The notes under the pieces were generated by a model that had not been told where the DNA came from, did no database searches, and saw nothing but the letters and a program-made list of their open reading frames with translations. Positions 12,529 through 21,700 of a stretch of 57,354 nt of DNA are shown one piece after another. This stretch comes from Prasinococcaceae sp. CCMP 1430 (taxonomy: Eukaryota; Prasinodermophyta; Palmophyllophyceae; Prasinococcales; Prasinococcaceae), in the NCBI GenBank assembly GCA_013416795.1, contig RQSC01000015.1:489541-546894 (forward strand), written 5' to 3'. Positions within the stretch are counted from its first letter, which is position 1. Each line of letters opens with the position of its first letter. The translations under genes were made by a program, and so were the position numbers.

Positions 12529-13597
12529 TTACGACGGCGGGGGCGCGTGCGTGTCCGCGCGTGCTTCTGAGGGGGCGACGACCGGCTGCTGTGGGGCATC
12601 CCCGCCAGCGGGCACGTCGGGCGCCACATCCGCGAGCGCCGGCGCGTCCGCCGCAAATGCCGGCGCGGCGGGCGCCACATCCGCGAGCGCCGGCGCGTCC
12701 GCTGCAAATGCGGGCGCGGCGGGTGGGGCAGTTGGCGCGTCCACTGCAACCGGGGGCGCGGCGGGCGCGGCAGCTGGCGCGACCTCCGCAGGTGGGACCG
12801 CCGCCGGCGCCTCCAGTCGCACTTCGAGCGCCGGGGCGCCCGCGGCAGGCTCTTCCACCGGTTGCTCGAGGGTAGGCAGCGCCATATCCCATGCTTTCGC
12901 CTCAATCTGGGGTCGCGACGCGCGCGTGTATGTGCGTGCGTGCGCGCGTGGAGACACGGGCGCGCGAAGGATGCGAGAGTGTGTCAGCCGTGCGCATCTC
13001 GGGCAGCGCGCGAGCACCCTGGAGGCGCTCGAGACGCGCGCACGTAGACGAGAGAGCGTGTGCGCGTGCGCGGCCGCGCGCATGGGCGGCCCCGACGGCG
13101 AGCGAGGGCATATGGCACTCACCTTGGGTCGCAGCGCCCTCTGGCGCTCCCTCTCGGCCTCCCTCTCGGCGCGCAGCCTCGCAGCGCGCGCGGCGGCCGC
13201 CGCGCGCTGCGCGGCGAGTGCCGCGGCGCGCTCCTCGGCGGCCTTCGCCTCCGCCTCAGCACGCGCGCTTGCCTCCTCCGCAGACAGCATCCCCGCGTCC
13301 GTCCTCTCCTCGATGACATCAGTGGTGACCACGTGCCCCGGGACCACCGCGCCTGCAGGAAACATGACCCCCTCGCCCCCGCCCCCGACAGCGCCGCCCG
13401 CGTCGGATGCAAGCACGACCTCCAGCTGCGGTGCCACAGCCGCCACGGGCTGCTGTGCGCCAGATCCTTCGGCGGCGTCGGCGGCGGCCACGGCGGCCTC
13501 GGCGGCCTCCACGAAGGCAGCTTCTTGCGCGGCCGCGCGTCGCTCCTCCTCTTGCGCGCGCGCGAGCGCGCCCTCGGCGGCGGCGGCCTCGCGCCCG
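12529..13597 (-). CDS. Ala/Glu-rich coiled-coil protein, 5' end lost in assembly gap
   Basis: Function not recognised. The 5' part (13597-13123) encodes a long charged helix with Ala/Glu/Arg heptads (for example ARAEAEAKAAEERAAALAAQ), typical of a coiled coil. An intron at 13122-12907 (donor GTGAGT, acceptor CCCAG) precedes the second exon (12906-12529), which encodes a Pro/Ala-rich tail. That tail carries a perfect tandem repeat of an 18-residue unit, PAAPAFAADAPALADVAP. The intron is 216 bases, a multiple of three, and has no in-frame stop, so retention would still read through. The N terminus disappears into the gap at 13598-13778. Sequence beyond the gap stays open but looks non-coding. 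Confidence 0.5.
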
Positions 13598-13778
13598 NNN
13601 NNNNNNNNNNNNNNNNNNNNNNNNNNNNNNNNNNNNNNNNNNNNNNNNNNNNNNNNNNNNNNNNNNNNNNNNNNNNNNNNNNNNNNNNNNNNNNNNNNNN
13701 NNNNNNNNNNNNNNNNNNNNNNNNNNNNNNNNNNNNNNNNNNNNNNNNNNNNNNNNNNNNNNNNNNNNNNNNNNNNNN
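13598..13778. other. Assembly gap (181 N)
   Basis: Unresolved bases inside the 5' part of the coiled-coil gene. Confidence 0.99.
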
Positions 13779-14566
13779 CCTCCGCACGCGCAAGCGCGCA
13801 CGGCCGCGCAGCCGCGGCCCCGTAGGCGCAGACGCAGGCGCTCGTCAGAGCGGCGTCGAGCAGGGCGAGAGGGCGGGCCAAGGGCGGGGGCGGGAGGGGT
13901 GGTAGGTGGGGGTTGGGGCGTGGTGGGGGCACCTGTGTGGCACGGAGCCTCCCACCAGCGCTGCGCTTCGCCAAAAAAAAAAAAAAAAGAATGGGGAGCG
14001 AGCGCGTGCGCACGCTCTGGTGCCGCTGCCCGCCAGCGGTGCCAGGGCGCGCGGGAGGGTGGCAGGAAGGGGCGGCGGGCGAGGAGGACGGAGCTGAGGG
14101 TCGTGCGTTGCTGCCGTCACACGGCACCGCGGTGGAGCGTGAAGGTGTCGTAGCAGGCGCTCTAGACTCAGTCGCTGGTGGCGTCGTCAAACTTCACACG
14201 TGCTTTTCAGTCAGTCTCACACATCAAATTGGTGCCCAAAAATTGCGGGCATGCACAGCCCGCCCCGCTACGCCTGGTGCGGGCAAGTCTGCAGCCGCGC
14301 GCCATTCGTCGCCAGCCGCGCGCGTTGGTGCCACTCGGGCGGCGCGTGGCACGTGTGCCAGTGGCCCTGCGTCCTCGCCGACGAGTCGCCGTGCAGTTGT
14401 CTTGGCAAGTCCTTATCGTCGCGTGAAGCAGTGGCGACGCGGACCCAAGCAGGGTGGCGCAGCAGTAGGGCTTGGTGATAGCTGTCACTGTAGAGCACGG
14501 CTCGCCACCGGGCTGCGAGCAGTGACCAAACCATCATTGGCACGCGCGCGCCACCCAGCCCTCGCT
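13779..14566. other. Intergenic region upstream of the membrane-LRR gene
   Basis: Holds a poly-A run near 13973-13988 and otherwise mixed GC-rich sequence. It stays open in the LRR frame from 13913, but there is no evidence that this upstream part is coding. Confidence 0.5.
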
Positions 14567-17431
14567 ATGGTCTGCCGCTCGCTGTACGTGCTGCTACTGT
14601 GGAGCTGGTATCGCCGCAAGGCGTGGGCAGAGGATCGCGGGGGCGGATTACCTCGCGAGAAGGTGAGGCTCTGGGACGGCGGCAAACCCGCGAAGCACCC
14701 CGACCCGACAAACAGGACGAAGCTCACGAGCCTGGAGAGAGGAGGGAGAGGGTTCTTCTACGAGGTATTGGCGGGGATATGCGGCGCCGTGAGCGAGGGT
14801 ATGGACGCTTGGTGCAAAAGGCAGCTTGAGTACTGCTGGGGGGTCTGCACCGTGCAGAACGGGCCTGAGAAATATGTTAAGGCAGAGCCCGCGGTCTATG
14901 CGTGGTACGCGATGCCTAACTACGACCTCGATGACGACGCCGAGTCCGCATTTTTAAACGAGGGCGACGGCGTCAAGCCTAACGTTGAAGCTAAATGGTG
15001 GATCAGGTTGAAGAAACTGCTCAGGTGGCCGCTCTCGGGTGAGACCGAGGCGCAGAGGACAAAGAACAACTTACACAAGGATATCAAGGCCCAGTGCGAA
15101 GAGGCACTGGTGGTCGCTGGCATCATAGAACGCGCAACAGAGAACAACGAGTCCGCGCGCCGGGCGTCGAAAGAGCGGCTTGACAGGCTTAAGCAGGCAT
15201 GCGATCGTGCAAAGGTGTTGCCAAAGACTGCACGGGCCGAGGACACGAAGGAGCTGACTTCGGTGCTTGATTCCATTGAGCAGGCTATCAAGGAGGCCAA
15301 AGGTCCGAACGCGACCCCTCCGACAGCGTCGAGATTGATAGCCGACGAGCTTTCTCGCCGTCTCACCTGGAGCGCCTTGTACGTCTCGGTCGCCGCCGAC
15401 ATCGACCTGGCTCTCGACTGGGTATTTTTCTCGCAGCTGGTGAGGCGCAGTCGCGATTCCAGCAAACCACTGGCAGAGTATGATCCTGGGGAAGCCGTCA
15501 CGTTCTGTGACAGCCGCTTAGCGTGGAACACGACTAACGTGCCGAATGCAACCGAGAGGGGATTTTGCGACGATTTGCAGGGCGACTTCATCCCACCGCG
15601 ATTCATGATCGTTGCGGCGGTCTTCGCTGCGCTTGGCACCGTGCTGTGGGCGCTCGCGGCGTTCGATCTTCTAGCTTGGGGACTGGATTACATATCACTC
15701 CTTCTCTTCAAAAGAGCCCCCTCCCCAGATGTGTATCCCTCGCGCGGAGTCGTGCTCCTGCTCAACCTGGCGCTGGAGGACGTGCCCCAGATCGTCATCT
15801 CATCGGTGGTAACGGCGGCGTACGATGGTGGGGGCACTGCCATCTCCTCGCTGGCGCTCGCGAACATCGTCACATCCGTCTACTCTCTGCTTTTCAAGGT
15901 CATGGCGACGTTTGAGTCCTCGGGCGGCGAGTACACAATCCCTGCGATGATCAGCGTGGCGCCCCTTGCGAGGGGCGAGATGGAGCAGCGGCGGCGCGCG
16001 CGTGATGCCTCCTCGCGGACTGCGCGAGAGTACGCGGTTGCCGCCGCCAACCGGATGCGCCTGCTGCAGGGCATATTCGACAAGGACGTGCTGGTATTGG
16101 ACGCGTGGTCTGACGTCCCGCCTGCCGATACGATGCGAGGGGGCGCATGGAGGAGACGGCTGCGGGCTGCCAAGACGGTTGAAAGGCTACGCATACGGAA
16201 ATTGAGAGGGAAGGCTGAAGTCGAAGACGTATTTGAGGTGCTAAATCAAAAGCACTCGTCGATCGTCACCCTTGATCTCGATCGTCAGTCCAGCAGTGAT
16301 GACCCCGCCATCGACGCTCCGGGCGTTGCAGCGCTCCGCGAAGCGCTCCAGACGAACAAAGCGCTCACGCGGCTTAACCTGTCCAACAATTCCATCGGCG
16401 AGGCCAGCGCGGAGGCGCTCGCGAAGGCGCTCAAGACGAACAAAGCGCTCACGCGGCTTAACCTGTCCAACAATTCCATCGGCGAGGCCAGCGCGGAGGC
16501 GCTCGCGAAGGCGCTCAAGACGAACAAAGCGCTCGCGTGGCTTAACCTGTCCAACAATTCCATCGGCGACGCCGGCGCGGAGGCGCTCGCGAAGGCGCTC
16601 AAGACGAACAAAGCGCTCGCGTGGCTTTACCTGGACGAGAATTCCATCGACGACGCCGGCGCACAAGCGCTCGCCGAGGCGCTCCAGACGAACGGCGCGC
16701 TCACGGAGCTTTGGCTGGGCAACAATTCCATCGGCGACGCCGGCGCACAGGCGCTCGCCGAGGCGCTCATGACGAACAAAGCACTCACGAGGCTTGACCT
16801 GGACATCAATTCCATCGGCGACGCCGGCGCACAAGCGCTCGCCGAGGCGCTCATGACGAACACAGCGCTCACGAGGCTTGACCTGGGCAACAATTCCATC
16901 GGCGACGCCGGCGCACAGGCGCTCGCCGAGGCGCTCATGACGAACAAAGCACTCACGAGGCTTGACCTGGACATCAATTCCATCGGCGACGCCGGCGCAC
17001 AAGCGCTCGCCGAGGCGCTCATGACGAACACAGCGCTCACGAGGCTTGACCTGGACCGCAATTCCATCGGCGACGCCGGCGCACAGGCGCTCGCCGAGGC
17101 GCTCAAGACAAACAAAGCGCTCACAGAGCTTTACCTGTACAACAATTCCATCGGCGACGCCGGCGCACAGGCGCTCGCCGAGGGGCTCAAGACAAACAAA
17201 GCGCTCATGAGGCTTAACCTGAACAACAATTCCATCGGCGTCGCCGGCGCACAGGCGCTCGCCGAGGCGCTCAAGACGAACGAAGCGCTCACGGACCTTT
17301 ACCTGGACGAGAATTCCATCGGCGACGCCGGCGCACAGGCGCTCGCCGAGGCAGAAAGGGCGGGCAGAGCGGAAGGTCGATACCTGACGATCACTCGTGT
17401 GTCTCAAAAGAAAGTACGAGGCTCTGAATGA
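14567..17431 (+). CDS. Membrane protein with C-terminal leucine-rich repeats (RNase-inhibitor type)
   Basis: An intronless ORF of 954 residues from the chosen ATG. The N terminus looks like a signal or anchor segment (SLYVLLLWSWYRRKAWA). A helical charged region follows (about 170-280). A hydrophobic domain then runs from about 280 to 470, with segments around FMIVAAVFAALGTVLWALAA and a conserved-looking ALEDVPQIVISSVV. An E-D-x-P-Q motif of this kind is seen in XK-related membrane proteins, so that domain is a possible relative, not an assignment. The C-terminal third has 12 repeats of 28 residues on the pattern LxLxxNSIGDAGAQALAEAL. That is the ribonuclease-inhibitor/NLR-type LRR, which usually binds proteins. 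Repeats are nearly identical in DNA, indicating recent expansion. It could be a surface or organelle receptor-like protein; ligand and role are unknown. Confidence 0.8.
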   Translation: MVCRSLYVLLLWSWYRRKAWAEDRGGGLPREKVRLWDGGKPAKHPDPTNRTKLTSLERGGRGFFYEVLAGICGAVSEGMDAWCKRQLEYCWGVCTVQNGPEKYVKAEPAVYAWYAMPNYDLDDDAESAFLNEGDGVKPNVEAKWWIRLKKLLRWPLSGETEAQRTKNNLHKDIKAQCEEALVVAGIIERATENNESARRASKERLDRLKQACDRAKVLPKTARAEDTKELTSVLDSIEQAIKEAKGPNATPPTASRLIADELSRRLTWSALYVSVAADIDLALDWVFFSQLVRRSRDSSKPLAEYDPGEAVTFCDSRLAWNTTNVPNATERGFCDDLQGDFIPPRFMIVAAVFAALGTVLWALAAFDLLAWGLDYISLLLFKRAPSPDVYPSRGVVLLLNLALEDVPQIVISSVVTAAYDGGGTAISSLALANIVTSVYSLLFKVMATFESSGGEYTIPAMISVAPLARGEMEQRRRARDASSRTAREYAVAAANRMRLLQGIFDKDVLVLDAWSDVPPADTMRGGAWRRRLRAAKTVERLRIRKLRGKAEVEDVFEVLNQKHSSIVTLDLDRQSSSDDPAIDAPGVAALREALQTNKALTRLNLSNNSIGEASAEALAKALKTNKALTRLNLSNNSIGEASAEALAKALKTNKALAWLNLSNNSIGDAGAEALAKALKTNKALAWLYLDENSIDDAGAQALAEALQTNGALTELWLGNNSIGDAGAQALAEALMTNKALTRLDLDINSIGDAGAQALAEALMTNTALTRLDLGNNSIGDAGAQALAEALMTNKALTRLDLDINSIGDAGAQALAEALMTNTALTRLDLDRNSIGDAGAQALAEALKTNKALTELYLYNNSIGDAGAQALAEGLKTNKALMRLNLNNNSIGVAGAQALAEALKTNEALTDLYLDENSIGDAGAQALAEAERAGRAEGRYLTITRVSQKKVRGSE
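16350..17350 (+). repeat. 84-base tandem repeat array encoding 12 LRR units
   Basis: Each unit is 84 bases (28 codons). A higher-order 168-base duplication is visible: LDLDINS followed by an MTNTA unit occurs at about 16795 and again at about 16963. The reverse strand stays open for 388 codons purely because of this periodicity. Confidence 0.93.
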
Positions 17432-18492
17432 CGCGAATCACGCGATATGACGTCCTGTTCCCACGCGCGCATCGGCGCTCACAAGCTGCCGCGCGGTGTA
17501 GCAGTAGCCCGTGTAGTACCAAGACATTACGTGTGTACACGCAATCATGCACGTGCGTGTGCGTGTGCGCGTATGTGTGCTCACATGTGTGCGCTCGTAT
17601 GCGCGCGTGCGTGTTGTGAGTGTGTGTGTGCGTGCGCACGCGCGCGCGTGCACTTGTGTGTGTGTGCGTGTTTGTGTGTGTGTGTGTGTCTGTGTGTGTG
17701 TGTGTGTGTGTACGTGCGGATGTGTGTATGTATGTGTGTGTGTGTGTGTGCCTGCGCGTGTGCGCCCAAATCCATCACAGCGCCAATTCCCGCGCTTTTC
17801 CGGACGCGCGCGCCCCCGAATCGCGCTCCGCACGTTTTTTTTTGAAGTTCGGAGGAGAGTTCGGATCGGTTTCCGCGCTGCGCCGCGCGAGCCAGCGATC
17901 GCGCGCCACACCGCCCCCCTCCCCCTCCTCCTCCCCCCCCTTCCCTTCACTCCCCCCTCCCTTCATCCTTTCCTTCTCCCCTCCTGGTTCTGCCGTGAGT
18001 GATAGGCACCCTGATTGTGACGTGAGGGGTAGGGAGTGGTCCCTTGACGTGAGGGGTGCGGAGTGGTCCCTGACCCTCACTTGCACCGACCTCATGATCT
18101 CTTTGACAGACCACAATGGCGGCGATTCCCCCCCTCGCCCTTCTCCCCATGCACACCCCTCTTTCCTTCCCCTCTCCACCCTCTTTTCCTGTACTGCGAC
18201 CGTGGGCAATGGGTTCTGGACCCTCGACGCCAGCTGCTTCTGTGGTAAGTGCCTGGGACACCTACCTCCTTTCCCCCCTCCCCTTCCCCCCGCAACATCT
18301 GCCCTTGTCATCCAGGCACTTGCGCACCCTCAGGCTGCCGCCGCTGGTGTCGTCGACGGGGCCCGAGGAGGGAGCCGCGGTGCCGCGGTGCCGCGGTCGC
18401 GATGGGCGCGATGGGCGCGGGGGGCGCCCCCGGCCCGCGACGCGTGCGAATTGGGTAAAGGGCGAAAGGGGTGTGGCAGCTACGCCGCGCGT
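17432..18492. repeat. Intergenic region with (TG)n tract (17562-17762), C-rich tract and 26-base tandem repeat
   Basis: TG/CG dinucleotides dominate 17562-17762. A C/T-rich tract covers about 17910-17990. GACGTGAGGGGT... units of 26 bases stand at 18019-18044 and 18046-18071. A consensus-like donor (GTAAGT, about 18244) and acceptor (CATCCAG, about 18316) flank a pyrimidine-rich segment. This could be a 5' intron of the APC1 gene, but the joining reading frame is not clear. Confidence 0.7.
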
Positions 18493-18774
18493 TTACTTCT
18501 TGGCAGGCTTCTTGGCCTTCTTGGCAGCCTTCTTGGGCTTGCGGCCGGTCTTGGCCTTCTTGGCCTTCTTGGCCTTGGGCTTCTTCGCCTTCTTCTTGGG
18601 CTTCTTGGCGGCCTTCTTCGCCTTCTTCTTCTTGGGCTTCGGCGGGCCCTGCGGAGCGCGCGGAGGGCGCGGGCGGCGGCGGCGGCGTGCGTGCGCGCGT
18701 TTGGGACCGGCGGGCGCCGTCGTCGACGCGGCGTGGTGCGCGCTCGGGGGCTCGGGCGGGCGACTGCTGTGCAT
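18493..18774 (-). CDS. Lysine-rich histone H1 tail-like ORF, antisense to the 5' end of APC1
   Basis: Reads 93 residues from an ATG at 18774 to a TAA at 18493. The last 50 residues are an almost pure Lys/Ala/Pro tail (ending [13 protein letters not shown]), as in histone H1 C termini and in the globular-domain-free H1-like proteins of some protists. No H1 winged-helix domain is present on this strand nearby. On the opposite strand the same bases read as a Phe/Leu-rich run that does not belong to APC1, or as a pyrimidine-rich intron tract. Both are alternatives to a real gene. The varied Pro, Ala, Thr and Gly codons and the clean stop favour coding; the position opposite APC1 argues for caution. 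Confidence 0.35.
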   Translation of the reverse strand: MHSSRPPEPPSAHHAASTTAPAGPKRAHARRRRRPRPPRAPQGPPKPKKKKAKKAAKKPKKKAKKPKAKKAKKAKTGRKPKKAAKKAKKPAKK

Positions 18775-21700
18775 GCTGCGCGCGGGCGCCGTCGTCGAGG
18801 TGCACGCGGCGACGGGTGAGCGATGGGACGCGCCGCTCGCCGCGCCCGCCGACGGCATGCTGCCGACGCCGATTGGACTGCTGCTCACGCGCTCGGACGG
18901 CGCCGCGCCGAGGCTCCTCGACCATCCCCTCGCCGAGCCGCGCGAGGTGGACGTCGCTGGCGCATTCGCCGCCTCGACTCGGGCGAGCGGCATCGCCGCT
19001 TCCGAACGCGCCGCCGCGGTGCGCGTGGTGTGGGCGAGCGATGAGGCGCCGCTGGCGGTGTGTGTCGACGCCTCGCGCGCGCTCGTGTCGATCTGCTGGC
19101 TGGCGAGCGAAGCGTCGGACGGCGCCGCGACCGGCGCCGCGTACGCGCTGCGGTCCGCATGGGAGGCGCCGCTCGCGGCAAGCGTGGGCGCTGGCGCCGC
19201 GGACGCGAGCGCAGAGGCCGACGGCTTCATCGCGCACGGTGACAGTGACGAGCGACTTCTGTGTGTGCTCATCGCCGGCACGCTGCTCGCCTTCGAGCTC
19301 CCCACGACCGAGGGCGCACCGCTGCGCGACACGTTCGTGCGCGCTGGTGTTCGCGCTGCGGCGCCGGTCGTGGCGACGCGAGGCGACGCTGGCACGGGGG
19401 CGTCCGGCGATGACGACGGAGGGGATGGCAGCGGCGTGCGCGACGTGCTCATCGCCGACGCCGACGGCTCCTTGCGGCTGCTCGCCGGGACTCGCGAGGT
19501 CTGCGAGGTTGTGCTTCCCGACGTTCCGAATGGTGTGGAGGTGGTATCGCTGAGCGCGGGGTGCTACGACCGGGTGAGCGCAGGCCTCGGCGACGGGCGG
19601 CACCTGCGTATTGAGCTGCCGTTCGTGCCCGCCACGGCGCCCGCGCGCGCTCTCCTCCAGTGCGCGCGGGGATCGCTTCCGTCCGCGCAGGCGAGTGCGC
19701 TCGAAGCAGCCGTAGTGCGCGTCCTGGGTGGCGCGTCGCCGTCTCCCTGGCCGCGGACAACCTCCGCGGAGCTTGAGGCAGTGCGTGTTTGCGTGCTCTC
19801 CGCGGCGGGGATCGATCTGAGCGCTGATGACAAGCACGGCGTTTCTGGCGCGAGCCCGATGGCTGGCGACGCAGCATGGCAGTCTCTGTTGCGGTCGCAC
19901 ACGCACGCGTCTGCCACGGATGCGTGGGATTTCGCCGCATTGCGCCTGCCAAAGGCCACCCCAGGCGCGTCCTCCGGCAAGGCTGGCAGGAGCTCACTGC
20001 GACGCGCCGCCGCCGCTGCTGAGTCGGTGCGAGACACCATTGCGCCTGAGGTGCTGCTTGTGAGCTTGCACGCCGCGTACGAAGACCACAAGCTCGACAC
20101 CCTGCGCCACCCCGCGCTCCCAATGTTCGCCCGAATGCTCGCCACCCTCGCCGCGCGTGTGGGCGCACGCGCGCGAGCGTACTCGGAGCACTACGCACGC
20201 GATCAGCCGGCCGCGGCCGCTCGCGGCGCTGCTGAGGCCAACGCCGGCGAAAGCGCCGGCGGTGACGGCGACGAGCTGCCCCCTCCGTTTGACGTCTTTG
20301 GACGCCTCGAGGAGACCTTGGGAACGGCCAGTGCCGGCCAGCACGTGGCCCTCCGCGCAGCGTTGCCGCACGCTGTGGTCCATGGCGGCAGGGGGACGGC
20401 CTGGACGCGCGATGTGTTGTCATTCTACGAGCGCATCGGGGCCGACGATCCTACCATTGGCGATGGAAGTGGCGCAGCCGAGGCAGATGCGGTCCCTTTG
20501 CCACTGCTGATGACCGCGCGCGGCTTCGGGCTGACGCAGATAGGCCGCCTGCCGGTGGGCGTGGCCTTGCCGCTACAGCAAGACTTGCAGCGCTGGCGCG
20601 CGTCTCCACCGCCTGGCTGGCCGCGGGCTGTATACGTGCTTCTGGGGCGGGAAGACCTTGCGGCCAACGCGAGCGACGCCGCGGAGGGTGACGCAGCGGA
20701 CGGGCGTGTGGATGCGTTGCACTCGCTGCCTTACACGCTGCGGCCTCGTGCGCGCGATGCCGCGCTCACACAGCTGGCGGGTGTCCTGGAAGACGACCAT
20801 GCCTCCAACTCCCTCGGTGACGCGGGTGCATCCGCCGCGGTCGCTGGAGCAGCGGGCGCAGTCAGTGAAGACGCGGACGATGCGGCAGACGCTGACGGCA
20901 TGGCGCACATGTACGGCGCACCCAGCACGCAGGCAGGCGAGGATGTCGGCGCAGGCAGTGGAGAGGGTGCGCGCGCGAGCAGGCACGCGCACTCGGGGGC
21001 TTCAGCGTATCGCTCGCTCGGCCTCCGCTTCCGACGCGACCTGCGAATCCTGGAGGTTCGCCGGCTGCTCTCGAGCGCCACCGCGCGGGCTGTGCGTGTA
21101 GACAGTGGCGGTGGCGACTCGGCTGCGCCCGATCTGGTGGCTGCCCAGCAGGATCGGCTGCTCGCACTCGCGCATCGCACTGCGGCGGGCCCGCTCGGGC
21201 GCGGCGCCTTTACGCTGGCGACGGCATCAATTGCGCCGACGGAGTCGCTGCCAATCCCGTCGCTTGTCTACGACGGCCGGCTGCCGTCGCAGCAGAACGC
21301 AAAGATCACGCTGGATCCCAACGCGGGCGCCGCCGGCGGCGCCGCGGCGACCAACGCCGCGGCGACGGCCGCAGCGATTGGGGAGCTCGACGGGTGGCCG
21401 CACTTCCACAATGGCGTTGCCGCCGGGCTGTGCTTTGCGCCCTGGGCCGGCGCGCACGACGGTGCCGATGCCTCCGGTGGCAGAGCAGGCGGTGACGCCG
21501 GCCCTCCTAATCCAGTCACGCGCTCGTGGATCGTGTACAACAAGCCGCCCGAGCCGAGCTACGCTCACGCGGGTCTGCTCATGGCGCTTGGATTGACCGG
21601 CCAGTTGTCGGTGCTGTCTGCGACCGATGCCTTCCGCTACCTCAGCCAGGAGCACGACGCGACGGCCGTGGGTGTGCTCCTGGGCATGGGCGCCGCCCGC

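Noticed and set aside
13779-14190. Continuation of the coiled-coil gene beyond the gap
   Set aside because: The frame is open but reads as Pro/Ser/Arg noise with a poly-Phe stretch from a poly-A run. No heptads like those before the gap.
16241-17407. 388-codon open frame on the minus strand opposite the LRR array
   Set aside because: It follows from the 84-base periodicity of the LRR repeat: one stop-free unit gives a long shadow. No recognisable protein.
18116-18690. APC1 start at ATG 18116
   Set aside because: The frame is open, but the residues are Pro/Leu/Phe low complexity from C- and T-rich DNA and include a consensus-like intron (GTAAGT to CATCCAG). APC1 similarity begins only near 18700.
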